This document shows positions 37,141 to 47,322 of a stretch of 64,000 nucleotides of DNA, one piece after another (position 1 is the stretch's first letter; every line of letters begins with the position of its first letter). The notes under the pieces were generated by a model. That model saw only the letters and a program-made list of their open reading frames with translations. It had not been told where the DNA came from and made no database searches. The translations under genes were made by a program, and so were the position numbers. This stretch comes from Psychrobacter aestuarii. Its GTDB lineage: Bacteria > Pseudomonadota > Gammaproteobacteria > Pseudomonadales > Moraxellaceae. Where the stretch lies: positions 2,666,001 to 2,730,000 of the forward strand of contig NZ_CAJGYT010000001.1 in assembly GCF_904846035.1 (NCBI RefSeq). Direction: 5' to 3'.

Positions 37141-37171
37141 AAAAACCAGCCTTGAAATGGGGCTGGTTTTT
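37141..37171 (+). terminator. Terminator of sotB
   Basis: AAAAACCAGCC/GGCTGGTTTTT, perfect 11-bp stem with a 9-base loop. Confidence 0.9.
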
Positions 37172-37295
37172 GTAATATGGCTGAGTCACATTTTTGTTTA
37201 ACCAAACCATTTTTTATAAAGACGTATATTTTTATTCAAGTTATCCTTGCTATAACAGCAAGTTCTGCTTTCGTCTAAAATAATTTTGTTATCTA

Positions 37296-37326
37296 TTGTT
37301 AAGTTTCCGTCGATGCTATGTATAAT
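37296..37326 (+). promoter_or_regulatory. Possible promoter of maeA
   Basis: TATAAT at 37321-37326 with TTGTTA nineteen bases upstream, 52 bases before the start. The -10 is consensus; the spacing is longer than usual. Confidence 0.45.
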
Positions 37327-37377
37327 GCTGCAGTAGCACAGTTTTCACTCACATGTCCTTGATAAGAAGATTCTATT

Positions 37378-39060
37378 ATGTCAAACAAGCGTCCCTTATA
37401 TATTACCGTTGCTGGCCCCGCCCTTTTAGAAACCCCATTATTGAATAAAGGCAGCGCTTTTTCAGCAGAAGAACGTAATAGCTTTAACTTAACGGGTCTG
37501 TTGCCGTACAACATCGAGACGATTGAAGAGCAGTCTTTGCGCGCTTATCACCAGCTGCGCTCATTTACCAATGATATGGACAAGCATATCTACTTGCGCA
37601 ATATCCAAGACACCAACGAAACCTTGTTTTATCATTTGGTTGAGCAACATATCGAAGAAATCATGCCGCTGATTTATACCCCAACCGTGGGTCAGGCGTG
37701 TGAAAAATTCTCGCAAATTTACCGCCGTAAACGCGGTCTGTTTATCTCATACCCTGAGCGTCACCAAATCGACGACATCTTGCACAACGCCACCAAACAG
37801 AACGTCAAAGTTATCGTAGTGACCGACGGCGAGCGTATCCTAGGCTTGGGCGACCAAGGCATTGGTGGTATGGGCATTCCAATCGGTAAGCTGTCGTTAT
37901 ACACCGCTTGCGGCGGTATTAGCCCAGCGTATTGCTTGCCTATTTTGCTTGACGTGGGCACCAACAATCAACAGCTGCTCGACGACCCAATGTACATGGG
38001 CTGGCGCAACCCACGTATCTCTGGCGAGGAATACGATGAGTTTGTTGATTTGTTTATTCAAGCCGTCAAGCGCCGCTGGCCAGAAGCCTTGCTACAGTTC
38101 GAAGATTTTGCGCAAGGTAACGCCACGCCATTATTGGACAAATACCGCGACCAGTTGTGCTGCTTTAACGATGACATTCAAGGTACTGCTGCGGTATCGG
38201 TGGGTACATTGATTGCAGCGTGCCAAAACAAAGGTCAAAAACTAAGCGAGCAAAAAATTGCCTTCCTAGGCGCAGGCTCGGCAGGCTGTGGTATTGCTGA
38301 ACACATCGTTCGTCAAATGCAGCGCGAAGGGCTGACAGAGGCGCAAGCTCGCAGCCAAGTATTCATGGTGGACCGCTATGGTCTGTTGACCGACAGCATG
38401 ACAGAACTACAAAAGTTCCAAGTGCCGTTGGTACAAAAAGAATCAGACATTGCGCATTGGGACAAGAGTAATAAGCTCGGTCTGGCTCAAGTCGTTAAGC
38501 AAGGCGGCGTCACGGTATTGTTCGGTGTCAGTGGACAAAAAGGTCTGTTCACACAAGAAGTCATTGAAAGCTTATGCGCAAATACAGAGCACCCAATTGT
38601 ATTGCCACTCTCAAACCCAACCTCACGCGTAGAAGCGACACCGCAAGAAGTGATGAACTGGAGCCGCGGCAAAGCGATTATTGCGACAGGCAGCCCGTTC
38701 CCAAATACGATTTGTAACGGTCAATCGTATGAAGTGTCTCAGTGTAACAACAGCTACATCTTCCCAGGCATTGGTCTTGGGGCGTTGGCAGCGGGCGCGA
38801 CAGGCATCAGCGACAATATGCTGATGGCGGCAAGTCAGGCACTTGCAGATATTTCTATGGAATACGAAAAAGCACCAGGTGCGATATTGCCACCCATCAA
38901 TGTGATTCGAGAGATTAGTGAAAAGATTGCTTTTGCTGTCGCTGTGCAAGCGGTTGAAGACAAGCTGGCACTGCATGATACTGAAGAGAACTTACTGCGC
39001 CGCATTGAGGCAAACTTTTGGTTGCCTGAATACCGCAACTATCGCCGTACTTCTTTTTAA
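37378..39060 (+). CDS. maeA: NAD-dependent malic enzyme
   Basis: Oxidative decarboxylation of malate to pyruvate. 560 residues, the length of E. coli MaeA (565). The malic N-terminal domain has [17 protein letters not shown] and [20 protein letters not shown]; the metal-binding region is [10 protein letters not shown] with [10 protein letters not shown]. The dinucleotide-binding loop [15 protein letters not shown] is at about residue 296. [11 protein letters not shown] is near the end. Single gene ending in a strong terminator. Confidence 0.95.
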   Translation: MSNKRPLYITVAGPALLETPLLNKGSAFSAEERNSFNLTGLLPYNIETIEEQSLRAYHQLRSFTNDMDKHIYLRNIQDTNETLFYHLVEQHIEEIMPLIYTPTVGQACEKFSQIYRRKRGLFISYPERHQIDDILHNATKQNVKVIVVTDGERILGLGDQGIGGMGIPIGKLSLYTACGGISPAYCLPILLDVGTNNQQLLDDPMYMGWRNPRISGEEYDEFVDLFIQAVKRRWPEALLQFEDFAQGNATPLLDKYRDQLCCFNDDIQGTAAVSVGTLIAACQNKGQKLSEQKIAFLGAGSAGCGIAEHIVRQMQREGLTEAQARSQVFMVDRYGLLTDSMTELQKFQVPLVQKESDIAHWDKSNKLGLAQVVKQGGVTVLFGVSGQKGLFTQEVIESLCANTEHPIVLPLSNPTSRVEATPQEVMNWSRGKAIIATGSPFPNTICNGQSYEVSQCNNSYIFPGIGLGALAAGATGISDNMLMAASQALADISMEYEKAPGAILPPINVIREISEKIAFAVAVQAVEDKLALHDTEENLLRRIEANFWLPEYRNYRRTSF

Positions 39061-39078
39061 TCCATAACCGCGATATAG

Positions 39079-39121
39079 AAAAAGCCCAACACTGCGATAA
39101 AAGTGGTGTTGGGCTTTTTTT
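39079..39121 (+). terminator. Terminator of maeA
   Basis: AAAAAGCCCAACAC ... GTGTTGGGCTTTTTTT, 19 bases after the stop. Confidence 0.9.
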
Positions 39122-39563
39122 GGGGTAAGGGGATGATAAGTAGTGCGGTGATGGGAGAGGGGCTGGAATTTATAAGTGCCCACGACAGTATATTATAAGC
39201 TCCGACTGTGAGAAAGGTTAGAAAAACGCTAAATGCTTTTTTGGGAAAATTTACAAGTCGCATCTACGCATATTGCGCTGTGCAACGATATGCCATGTCA
39301 TTTTGCATCTGACTGATACCGAGCGTGCAGACAGATTTTTGACCAGCCGTATTCGTATTGAGCTGGACGCGGCGGTTAACGTGCGAGAGCTGTCCGAGCT
39401 TGCGCCCACGCTATCGCGGCTTGTGCCATGGCAAGTCGTCCCTGAAATAGCAGTCAGCCTACCGCAGACGGAGGGCTTAGGTATCAAGGCGGCTGTGGCT
39501 GGCGAGGTCATCGCTGTGTCCAATTTTTCGCCTTTTTGATTGTAGTTCAAAATAGTATTTTAT
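39122..39563. other. Region before the RHS gene with an unassigned open frame
   Basis: Contains a plus-strand frame at 39273-39539 (88 codons, including RADRFLTSRIRIELDAA and ending IAVSNFSPF) overlapped by a minus-strand frame. Neither has a good ribosome-binding site or a family I recognise. Its composition is core-like, unlike the A+T-rich RHS gene, so it may be the relic of a chromosomal gene truncated when the RHS locus arrived. Confidence 0.3.
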
Positions 39564-39592
39564 TTGACAATAAATATCAAAATAATGATATA
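39564..39592 (+). promoter_or_regulatory. Predicted promoter of the RHS gene
   Basis: Consensus TTGACA (39564-39569) with TGATAT sixteen bases, or GATATA seventeen bases, downstream. Just after it lie an imperfect palindrome AACTAAAGTTCACTTTAAAGTT (39596-39617) and the palindrome GTATATATTATATAC (39634-39648), both possible operator sites in the leader. Confidence 0.55.
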
Positions 39593-39679
39593 TAGAACTA
39601 AAGTTCACTTTAAAGTTGTGAAATTTTGTTGGTGTATATATTATATACATAATTCAACAAACATTAAGAATATAGCATT

Positions 39680-42600
39680 ATGAAGACTACATATTTTTTC
39701 ATTATTTGCATTGGTGTTAGTATTGTATCATTCAATCAAAATGCTTTTGCCTATAATGATTGTACTAAGGATGGGAAAAATTATAGTTGTTTTCCAATAA
39801 AAAGATGGGATTACAAGCGATGGTATATATTAGATGCTCGTTATGCATACAAGCTGTATAGTAAGGATGGATACGAAACTGCAGAACAAGCAAAATCAGT
39901 TGTTGGTGAAGTGGAAATTCCTTGGTTTCCGATTAACATTGATGAAAATAATTATGTTTATGGCTGGATGAGCGGTATTGATTACAATAATCCATATATG
40001 CAGGGTTGGAGGGGAAAACATATTCAACAAGAGAGAAACTGGAATACATGTCCATCTAATACTGTCGAATCTTTTAAATCTGATAAAGCTATCTATTGTA
40101 AAATACCCAAGCCATTAGCTCTTGGTTGCTCTCCATCTGTTGGTAACCCTTGCTCAGTAACTACTGGGAATAAATTTTTATCTGAAATTGACTGGGTATC
40201 CTCTACTTCTCTATTAAAGGTTCATCGTTTTTATAACAGCTTACCTAGTGGTGATTTACAACAAGAAGGTGATGAAAATTATGCTGCTGGATGGACACAT
40301 AATTATGCTATGAGTTTATCTATTGGGGAGGTAAAAGATGACAAACTTAATCTTAGAGCTCAGTCTTTAGAAGATTTTACTAGCGCTATCGTACTTGAGC
40401 GTGCTGATGGTAAGAAGGTGCTTGCTGTACGGGATTATACTGATACTACTATCGCAGGGAACTCAGGATGGTTTATTGATAGAGATGAAAGTCTCAAACT
40501 TAAACAAGTACAGAATGACAATAAGTGGCAGGTAACACATGTAGATACAGGTCAAGTAGAAACATATGAGCCTCTCATAACAGGTCAGTCAGAACCTTCT
40601 AAGTTTGTATTGACACGCATCGATTATCTCAATGGTCAATATATTGCTTTGACTTATGACCAAGGGCGATTATATCAAGTTCGTGACCACTTTGGAAATA
40701 CGTTAACCTATGAGTATGCAAACAGTTTAGATAATGCTATTAGTGCAGTTACTCTACCTTCAGGAAAGCAAATTTCATATGTCAAACAAGACAATGAGTT
40801 AAAAGTCACTCGACCAGGATATGGTACAAAGACCTATCTTTACGATGAACCTGAATATGCACCAAATCCAAATGGACTTATTACAGGTATTATTGATGAA
40901 AAAGGTGACCGCTATGCTACCTATGCCTATGACGATAAAAATCGAGGTGTCAGTACAGAACACGCTCATGGTAGTGAAAAATATACACTAGATTATAATA
41001 ATTTGACTTCTTTGGTAGTTACGCCAAATGGAGGAAATTATAGCTATGATTTACAAACAATTTCAGGTAGAAATAAAGTCATTCGTATCAATAAACCAGA
41101 AGGTACTGTCAGTAATACATATGATGGAGCAGGAAATATCGTTAGTCGTACTGATATTGATATTACAAATAGATATACCTATGACACCTCTAGAAATTTA
41201 CAAAATAGCGAAGTTAAAGCTTATGGCAGACGAGAAAGTACTATTACATTAACGGAGTGGGCTGATGATTTACCTGTCAAAACTAAGGTTGTCGAAGGTA
41301 AAGCTACTAATTATGGTACTCTAGAATATATTTTGCGTACCACAACATATACCCATGATGATAAAGGCAATATACTGTCTAAAACAATAACTGATCCCCT
41401 TACCAATAAATCTCGTACCTGGACATACACGTATGACCAGTATAGCCAACGAACCAGTGAAACTGATCCACAAGGCTTAACTCAAACTTGGGTATACGAT
41501 ACTAATAATGGCAACTTACTAAAGTACACAGATGGGCAAGAGTTAGTAACTACATATGGCGATCATACGAGCGATGGCAAGCCACAAACGATCACTGAAG
41601 CATCTGGTCAACTCAAAACCCTCACTTATGATGACGCTGGACGTATTTTGTCTCAAACAATAACTATTGCACAACCTGAGCTGCCCGATCTGTCAGAATC
41701 TCAAAGTAGCTGGACGACGCTAACAAACAGTGTCAAAGAATTCTTTAATGCATCAGTAGTACCCGAGCCTGTTAAATATGATATTACTCAGCAGCCAAGC
41801 CAAACGGCTACTACCACCTATGAGTATGATAATGTCGGTCAATTAATTAGTGTCGTACTTCCAGATGGTGAGACGATTACCTATCAGTATGATGATGCTC
41901 ATCGTATGACTGGTATGACAGATAGCTTAGGAAATCGTATCAGCTACACCTTAAATGGCGCAGGCGATATTATCGAAACCAAACGCTATGATCCACAAGG
42001 TATCCTGTCTCAGTCTGGTCAACAAAGCTTTGACGTCTTAGGCAGACTCAATAAAGAGTTGGGTAATAATGGTCAGCAAACTACTTTCAGTTATGACAAA
42101 CAGGATAATTTGATTCAAACTCAAGATGCTTTAAGTCGTATTGATCGCCAAAGCTATGATCGCTTGGGGCGCGTTATACAAGATATTGATGCCGAATCTA
42201 ATGAGGTCAAGTATGAGTATAATGGCTTAAGTCAACTCATTGCAGTGACCGACAGTCGCGGTAATACCACACGCTATACAGTCAATGCCTTTGGTGAGAC
42301 TACCCAAATTCAAAGCCCTGATACTGGCATCACTACATTTGAGTTTAATGATGTTGGTCAGCTAATGCGACAAGTTGATGCTGCGGGCCGCGTTAAAGCT
42401 TACCAGTATGATGTAAAAGGTAGAGTTAGTAATATCACAGATAGTCAGGGCAAAGTCATTGCGACCTATAACTATGATGATGTAGGTCATTTGATTGCTG
42501 TTGCTGATCCTAACAATAGCACATCTTATACCTATGATAGTGCAGGACGTATCATTGAAAAAATTCAACATATTAAAGCACAGCCTGAGCAGCAGAATCA

Positions 42601-44176
42601 AACGGTACGCTACCATTATACGGCAGGTGGTAAAGTAGATGAGATGCGCTTACCCAGTGGGAAGCTGGTTATATACGACCATGATAAAGGCGTATTAAAA
42701 GGGATTCGGATTAAGCATGATGACCACACGACTCAGCTGGTTGACGATATATCTTATAGCCTTGAAGGAATTAACGGATTTAACTGGTCACAAACGAACC
42801 AGACCGTTAGTCATGTCTATGATCTCGATGGTAGGCTGACACAAATCAAAGACCCTGCAATAACACGTGGTTATCAATATGATGTGGGAAATCGTATTAC
42901 CTCCATCTTAGATAATAAGGCTAATATTGATTATCGTTATACGCATGACAAGATAGATCGACTGCTACAGCAAAATCTGATACAAGCCAGTCAGCAAACT
43001 GACTTAGCCTATGTTTATGACCGTAATAGTAACCGTATTCAAAATAAGGTAAGCAAGGATACTGTTATCGATATTAATAATATAAGTTATGCACCTAATA
43101 ACAACCATATCGTGGGCATGACATATGATGCTAGCGGTCGTATCGTAAATGACGGTATGAGAACCTATACTTATGATACTGCTGGGCGTATAGAGCGTAT
43201 CCAAAATGGTAGTATTGGTATTTACAATGCTTATAATCCTCTCGGACAACGTATCCAAAAAAACAGTGGAAATATTAAGACGTATTTTAGTTATAACGAA
43301 CAAGGACAGTTGATTGGTGAGTATGACGAGAACAATAATGCCATTCGTGAGTATATATATCTGGGCGGTCAGCCTATAGCAATGCTGTCAAATCAACAGG
43401 ACGGCGAGATATTACAGATTCATACTGATCATTTAGGAACGCCAAGAGCCGTAACAAATAAAGACAATACAATACTTTGGCGCTGGGAGGGTGATGCCTT
43501 TGGTACGAGTGCGCCGAGCGTCATTACGGTCAAGATGCCACTACGTATGGCGGGTCAGTATGCAGATAATGAAACGGGATTGTTTTATAATTACTATCGT
43601 TTTTACAATCCTAAGACTGGACGCTATGTGACGAGTGATCCGATTGGTTTAGGTGACGGTATGAATACTTATGGGTATGTTGGAGCAAGTCCGCTTCATT
43701 TTACAGATTTTAAGGGCTTGGCTAGATGGAAAGGAGGCTATGTAGAAGGTTCAGTTGATATTATGCCCATTCCATTCATACCAGTAGTTGATGCAGGTGC
43801 TAGAGGTTTTAATTTTACATTACAATCAATCTGTGAAGGAGTGACAAATAAAAAATATACAATTCAAGTTTGGGCTTTATCTGGTGGAGTAAATATCGAT
43901 AAAAGTATTCTAAAAAAAGTTTCTTTTGGTGCGGGGACTGCTGAATTCGATGATAACAATGGATCTCAACCTAATCCTAATGCCTTTACTGGATTTTTCG
44001 GAGCGGCTAATCTCTCTATTTTAGCTACTTGGACACCTTGGAGTTATGCAAAAATGGGTCAAGCAACAGGAAATATTAGCGGGCTAGGAGTCTCTACTGA
44101 TTTGTATGCAGCCGAAGCATACGGAGGATACTCGAAGGTATGGAGCATAAAAGAAGAGAGCTGTGATTGTGAATAA
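39680..44176 (+). CDS. Secreted RHS/YD-repeat protein with variable C-terminal (toxin-like) domain
   Basis: 1498 residues. A Sec signal peptide (MKTTYFFIICIGVSIVSFNQ to NAFA) replaces the PAAR or membrane module of type VI-linked RHS proteins. A DUF6531-like start (GNPCSVTTGNKFLSEIDWVS) leads into dozens of YD repeats (YEYDNVGQLISVV, YTYDSAGRIIEKI). The RHS-associated core follows (YNYYRFYNPKTGRYVTSDPIGLGDGMNTYGYVG). After DFKGLA at about residue 1348 a 150-residue domain begins that differs in character: Gly-rich, beta-like, with IMPIPFIPVVD and SICEGV and ending CDCE. I do not recognise it. The gene is A+T-rich compared with maeA. Its stop overlaps the next gene, the usual sign of a toxin with its immunity gene. 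By family knowledge the repeats form a shell around the C-terminal domain. Confidence 0.9.
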   Translation: MKTTYFFIICIGVSIVSFNQNAFAYNDCTKDGKNYSCFPIKRWDYKRWYILDARYAYKLYSKDGYETAEQAKSVVGEVEIPWFPINIDENNYVYGWMSGIDYNNPYMQGWRGKHIQQERNWNTCPSNTVESFKSDKAIYCKIPKPLALGCSPSVGNPCSVTTGNKFLSEIDWVSSTSLLKVHRFYNSLPSGDLQQEGDENYAAGWTHNYAMSLSIGEVKDDKLNLRAQSLEDFTSAIVLERADGKKVLAVRDYTDTTIAGNSGWFIDRDESLKLKQVQNDNKWQVTHVDTGQVETYEPLITGQSEPSKFVLTRIDYLNGQYIALTYDQGRLYQVRDHFGNTLTYEYANSLDNAISAVTLPSGKQISYVKQDNELKVTRPGYGTKTYLYDEPEYAPNPNGLITGIIDEKGDRYATYAYDDKNRGVSTEHAHGSEKYTLDYNNLTSLVVTPNGGNYSYDLQTISGRNKVIRINKPEGTVSNTYDGAGNIVSRTDIDITNRYTYDTSRNLQNSEVKAYGRRESTITLTEWADDLPVKTKVVEGKATNYGTLEYILRTTTYTHDDKGNILSKTITDPLTNKSRTWTYTYDQYSQRTSETDPQGLTQTWVYDTNNGNLLKYTDGQELVTTYGDHTSDGKPQTITEASGQLKTLTYDDAGRILSQTITIAQPELPDLSESQSSWTTLTNSVKEFFNASVVPEPVKYDITQQPSQTATTTYEYDNVGQLISVVLPDGETITYQYDDAHRMTGMTDSLGNRISYTLNGAGDIIETKRYDPQGILSQSGQQSFDVLGRLNKELGNNGQQTTFSYDKQDNLIQTQDALSRIDRQSYDRLGRVIQDIDAESNEVKYEYNGLSQLIAVTDSRGNTTRYTVNAFGETTQIQSPDTGITTFEFNDVGQLMRQVDAAGRVKAYQYDVKGRVSNITDSQGKVIATYNYDDVGHLIAVADPNNSTSYTYDSAGRIIEKIQHIKAQPEQQNQTVRYHYTAGGKVDEMRLPSGKLVIYDHDKGVLKGIRIKHDDHTTQLVDDISYSLEGINGFNWSQTNQTVSHVYDLDGRLTQIKDPAITRGYQYDVGNRITSILDNKANIDYRYTHDKIDRLLQQNLIQASQQTDLAYVYDRNSNRIQNKVSKDTVIDINNISYAPNNNHIVGMTYDASGRIVNDGMRTYTYDTAGRIERIQNGSIGIYNAYNPLGQRIQKNSGNIKTYFSYNEQGQLIGEYDENNNAIREYIYLGGQPIAMLSNQQDGEILQIHTDHLGTPRAVTNKDNTILWRWEGDAFGTSAPSVITVKMPLRMAGQYADNETGLFYNYYRFYNPKTGRYVTSDPIGLGDGMNTYGYVGASPLHFTDFKGLARWKGGYVEGSVDIMPIPFIPVVDAGARGFNFTLQSICEGVTNKKYTIQVWALSGGVNIDKSILKKVSFGAGTAEFDDNNGSQPNPNAFTGFFGAANLSILATWTPWSYAKMGQATGNISGLGVSTDLYAAEAYGGYSKVWSIKEESCDCE

Positions 44177-44501
44177 GAAGTTTTTATTGATAATATCTAC
44201 AATTATAGTGAATGTTTCAATATTCGTTTTCGTCGTCGTTTTCGTCGATACTACATATTGTAAACCAGCATGGTGGTTAATTATCTTGGGTTTTTCAGTA
44301 CAAGGTGTTTGTGCGTTCTTATTACTAGAAGGGGGGCTTTTGCCTAAAAAAGAAACCTCTCATTTACAGCTTTCTAGAGAGGGTGCGGTCCTAATATTAC
44401 TAGGAAGCTTCTTTCTAGTTTATGGCGGTAGTTTGGGAATTGACGAAACAGGTAGAATAAACGACTGCCCTAATAATTGGATTCGATATATGTATGAATG
44501 A
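44169..44501 (+). CDS. Small membrane protein, likely immunity protein of the RHS effector
   Basis: 110 residues from GTG 44169, which has GAGAG eight bases upstream and overlaps the RHS stop by 8 bases; GTG 44163 is an alternative. Three hydrophobic segments: residues about 3-24 (LLIISTIIVNVSIFVFVVVF), about 34-54 (WWLIILGFSVQGVCAFLLLEG) and one near residues 70-90 (AVLILLGSFFLVYGGS). No homologue recognised. Gene overlap, co-direction and small size fit an immunity role, and its membrane location suggests the toxin acts on or through the inner membrane. Confidence 0.7.
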   Translation: MNKKFLLIISTIIVNVSIFVFVVVFVDTTYCKPAWWLIILGFSVQGVCAFLLLEGGLLPKKETSHLQLSREGAVLILLGSFFLVYGGSLGIDETGRINDCPNNWIRYMYE

Positions 44502-44645
44502 GCTAATAAGCTAAACAAATATATATTTACTAAAAAATATTAGTATTAGAGTTATATTGCATTAGGGTCAGAATATCCTTATAAAATATCAAGTGTAACA
44601 TGTCATTATATATAATAATTTTAGTTCGGATAATTGTAACTGTAT

Positions 44646-44675
44646 AAAAAATCCCTGCACCTGCAGGGATTTTTT
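44646..44675 (+). terminator. Terminator in front of late promoter 1
   Basis: AATCCCTGCA-CC-TGCAGGGATT with A and T runs on either side; works on both strands. Confidence 0.9.
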
Positions 44676-44688
44676 ATATCTATCCAAA

Positions 44689-44758
44689 CCACGGAACACG
44701 CCCCAAGTCTCCAATTTATCTTTGTCACAATAGCCTTACCAATCAATGAATAAGGCTA
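44689..44758 (+). promoter_or_regulatory. Phage late promoter cassette, copy 1
   Basis: Conserved box CCACGGAACACG (44689-44700) with GCCCCA, then 15 variable bases, then TTTGTCACAATA (44721-44732), shared exactly with copy 2. If CACAAT (44726-44731) is the -10, the box lies near -43, a usual activator position. A hairpin TAGCCTTA/TAAGGCTA (44731-44738 with 44751-44758) follows; its 3' arm contains the likely ribosome-binding site TAAGG. Confidence 0.6.
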
Positions 44759-44763
44759 CCATC

Positions 44764-45342
44764 ATGAAACCAAAACTTAGTGCCTCCTCAGCGGGCATGA
44801 AAAAAGACTACCTCACTGCCAAAGAACTGGGCGCGGCAATGCTCGCCTGTAATGCAGTGCTCATCCCACAAGGCTTTGAAAATATCCGCCTACTTCTTCA
44901 AAACTTCCAGCGCCCTATCGAAATTCGCCTTGATGCCGCCGAAGTGGACTACGCAAACGGGCTACAAGCATCGGTACCAGGTACGGTAAAAACCAAGTTT
45001 GAAGGACAGTGGACGCTCATTGAAACAGAAGCGGGGGCAATCTTGGACTTTGCCGCCGCGATTAACTCTCCAGAATATAACGGCGTGATTCCTTTTGCCA
45101 AAATTTATGAAGGGCACAAGGGCAGTGACTCCGTTGGTCGCGTGCATGAAATCATGGATGCTAATCTTGCCTTTGAAAGCGGCGGTGATATTGACGCTTC
45201 ATCACGCAATCAGATTTTGCAAGTACAAGCGACCTGCACCTATATGTACTTTGGTGAGTCAGGTAAGTTGGGCAGTACCGACAACACGCTGGCAAGCGCT
45301 ATTGCAACGGGACTTAATTCGCTTGCTGCGCTTGCAGCGTAA
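44764..45342 (+). CDS. Tail tube-like phage protein
   Basis: 192 residues from ATG 44764; an in-frame ATG at 44746 inside the hairpin loop is an alternative. The middle has the beta-rich pattern of T4 gp19-type tube proteins (IEIRLDAAEVDYANGLQAS, TKFEGQWTLIETEAGA, LQVQATCTYMYFG). First gene of the first late transcription unit, where a highly expressed tube subunit would fit. Assignment rests on pattern and position, not on a recognised signature. Confidence 0.5.
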   Translation: MKPKLSASSAGMKKDYLTAKELGAAMLACNAVLIPQGFENIRLLLQNFQRPIEIRLDAAEVDYANGLQASVPGTVKTKFEGQWTLIETEAGAILDFAAAINSPEYNGVIPFAKIYEGHKGSDSVGRVHEIMDANLAFESGGDIDASSRNQILQVQATCTYMYFGESGKLGSTDNTLASAIATGLNSLAALAA

Positions 45343-45362
45343 AGACGATAGGCAGGCAAGTT

Positions 45363-45782
45363 ATGGACAAAGTTATCTATGGCAGCATTCAAGAGGCGGT
45401 CACAGAAACATACGATACGCTTTTAACGACTGGTTCGTCGGTACTCGATACGGAAGTTTTGAAAGCGGTCATTAATGCTGCGAAAAAATATCACACTTGG
45501 TCGGGGCAGCTCGCTGCGACCAACGGTGACAATAAGCTCGTGATTGATGCTGATACGATGCTTGCTGTAGATGACTGGGAAATTATCGAGCCTGTGGTAC
45601 TGGCACATTGCAGCTTTATTCAAGCGCGCCGCTTAGAGGCAATGCAGGAGCTGGGCGCGGGTATGAGCGCAAGTGAATGTACGCAGCTCTATAGAGAAGC
45701 GGTTGAGCTTATGAAGCGTGAGGCATTCCAGTTTCCGCCGATGAGTATTGATTTGGACAGTGATTTATCTACCCTTGATTAA
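45363..45782 (+). CDS. Phage hypothetical protein in the tail module
   Basis: 139 residues, acidic C-terminus (IDLDSDLSTLD), mostly helical in character. It starts with MDKVIYGSIQEAVTETYD. No family recognised. It sits 20 bases after the tube-like gene and 8 bases before the hub-like gene in one operon, so a tail or baseplate assembly role is likely. Confidence 0.6.
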   Translation: MDKVIYGSIQEAVTETYDTLLTTGSSVLDTEVLKAVINAAKKYHTWSGQLAATNGDNKLVIDADTMLAVDDWEIIEPVVLAHCSFIQARRLEAMQELGAGMSASECTQLYREAVELMKREAFQFPPMSIDLDSDLSTLD

Positions 45783-45790
45783 AGGCGCTT

Positions 45791-46681
45791 ATGAATATCC
45801 AACTAGAAGATGGCAGCTTTATTGGTGGGGAACGCCTAATCAGCGCACTGTATCGTACAGACCTTGTACCCGTGCCTGTCACTCTTGAGTTGGTTGTGCG
45901 CGCCGACGATGCGCTGTATACGCTACTGAGCGTCGATAAAAGCGTTGTCATGCCCAACGGTGTGCATTTGGTGGTCGTTAAATCTCAGGTCATCAATCAG
46001 CAAGGCATCAAGGCAGGGCATCGCATTGCTGCACTGCATGTGGTAGCCGTGCTGGCAGGCTGCCAAGCGCTAATCGGCGTAACCAAGCGGGCGGTGAGTT
46101 TAGAGAGCACCAGTTTTAATCAGATATATCGTGCGCTCGGTGCAAAAATCCGTATCAAAAAAGACATCAAAGTCAGCCGCTTTGTATGCTTAAAAGGACA
46201 GATTCCGACAACTTCTATCGCAGAAGCATTACAGCGTGAAGCGGCGGTTGTTTGCCATACAGATGATGGCGTGAACGTCATCGGCTTAAATGACCTATTC
46301 GTGGGCGAGGCCACACTATTTGATAAAAGCGCGGTACAGTGGATCGACAATCCTAATGCCGTGCGCCGTGGCAACATCAATTACTTATCGATTGATGACA
46401 ATGGCAGCGACATCATCGGTCAAGCACAGAGTGAGCGCGGGCTTGGCTACTATCCACGCGCCAATACCCGCGAGCTACAAAACTTACGCCGTATTCTTAT
46501 TACCAAAGCCACCATTATCCGCCAACTTGATGAGCGTTTAAACGCGGGCAAACTGATACAAATCAATGACCAGAAACTGGTTGCGCTTACCGCCGCCCAT
46601 CGCTATGACACAGGCGCGGCAGGCGGTAACAGCGTTATGGCTACTCGTGCATGGCTTGCCCAAGTGGAGAAGCATCTGTGA
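45791..46681 (+). CDS. Baseplate hub-like phage protein (gp27/gpD type)
   Basis: 296 residues. The order of beta-rich segments (VPVPVTLELVVRADDA, GVHLVVVKSQVI) and the position directly upstream of the spike gene match gp27/gpD hub proteins, on which the spike trimer sits. The C-terminal half (GYYPRANTRELQNLRRILIT) is helical. AAAGG lies six bases before the ATG. Its stop overlaps the spike start by 4 bases. Confidence 0.5.
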   Translation: MNIQLEDGSFIGGERLISALYRTDLVPVPVTLELVVRADDALYTLLSVDKSVVMPNGVHLVVVKSQVINQQGIKAGHRIAALHVVAVLAGCQALIGVTKRAVSLESTSFNQIYRALGAKIRIKKDIKVSRFVCLKGQIPTTSIAEALQREAAVVCHTDDGVNVIGLNDLFVGEATLFDKSAVQWIDNPNAVRRGNINYLSIDDNGSDIIGQAQSERGLGYYPRANTRELQNLRRILITKATIIRQLDERLNAGKLIQINDQKLVALTAAHRYDTGAAGGNSVMATRAWLAQVEKHL

Positions 46682-47319
46682 CCTATAACTCCCCATTTTT
46701 TCATCCTGCACGCCTTATCAGTTATGACCAAGACGCCCGTACCGCACAAGTGGCGATTGACGGATTGACGGACGGGTTAAGCGACGGTATTACCGCCATG
46801 CTGGCGTACCCTATTGGGGACGATGACCTTGATACCGAACGCGAACTTATCAGCGGGGCAGATGTATGGGTGTTTTTTGAGCAAGGCAAAATCGATATGC
46901 CCGTGGTTGCCTTTTACCGCCGCCATGGACAGGGACGGGCAGTCATAGACGTGCGCCGCATACGCCAAAAAAACATTGAGCTGCTGGCGCGCGCAAATAT
47001 GACGCTTAGCGCCGAAGATTTTATGCATATCAAAGCCAAAACGATAAATATTGACGCCGATACGCTGAATATCACCGCAGAAACCAACGTCAAAGGCGAT
47101 ATCAACCAAGTGGGCAATTACTTTATAACAGGCGACCATACGGTCAACGGCAGCCAAACTGTAAATGGCAATAGTACCTCATACGGCAACCAAATGACCT
47201 ATGGACAGATAACGGTATCTGTAGACGTCATCGCGGGCGGTATATCTCAAGTGGGGCATACACACGGCGGTACTGAACCAGGCAGCGGCTCTACCAGCAC
47301 TCCAAATAAATACAGGTGA
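46678..47319 (+). CDS. Baseplate spike protein, gpV/gp5 type
   Basis: 213 residues from GTG 46678, with GGAG eight bases upstream and a GTGA overlap with the hub gene. An N-terminal OB fold (ARLISYDQDARTAQVAIDG, DVWVFFEQGKIDMPVVAFY) precedes a triplex beta-helix of short repeats (TINIDADTLNITAETNVKGD, HTVNGSQTVNGNSTSYGNQ). The tip reads SQVGHTHGG. The HxH tip motif binds an iron ion in P2 and phi92 spikes. It is the membrane-piercing tip of a contractile tail, which shows that this phage is a myophage. Confidence 0.85.
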   Translation: MTYNSPFFHPARLISYDQDARTAQVAIDGLTDGLSDGITAMLAYPIGDDDLDTERELISGADVWVFFEQGKIDMPVVAFYRRHGQGRAVIDVRRIRQKNIELLARANMTLSAEDFMHIKAKTINIDADTLNITAETNVKGDINQVGNYFITGDHTVNGSQTVNGNSTSYGNQMTYGQITVSVDVIAGGISQVGHTHGGTEPGSGSTSTPNKYR

Positions 47320-47322
47320 TAT

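Noticed and set aside
39251..39550. Minus-strand 99-codon frame before the RHS gene
   Set aside because: Ser/Thr/Arg-rich and overlapping another frame on the plus strand; neither shows family motifs or a start signal.
44689..44732. Late promoters as sigma-54 or P1 Lpa-type promoters
   Set aside because: No GG-N10-GC pair of sigma-54 type stands at the right place, and the inverted repeat lies downstream of the putative -10, not near -22 as in P1 late promoters.
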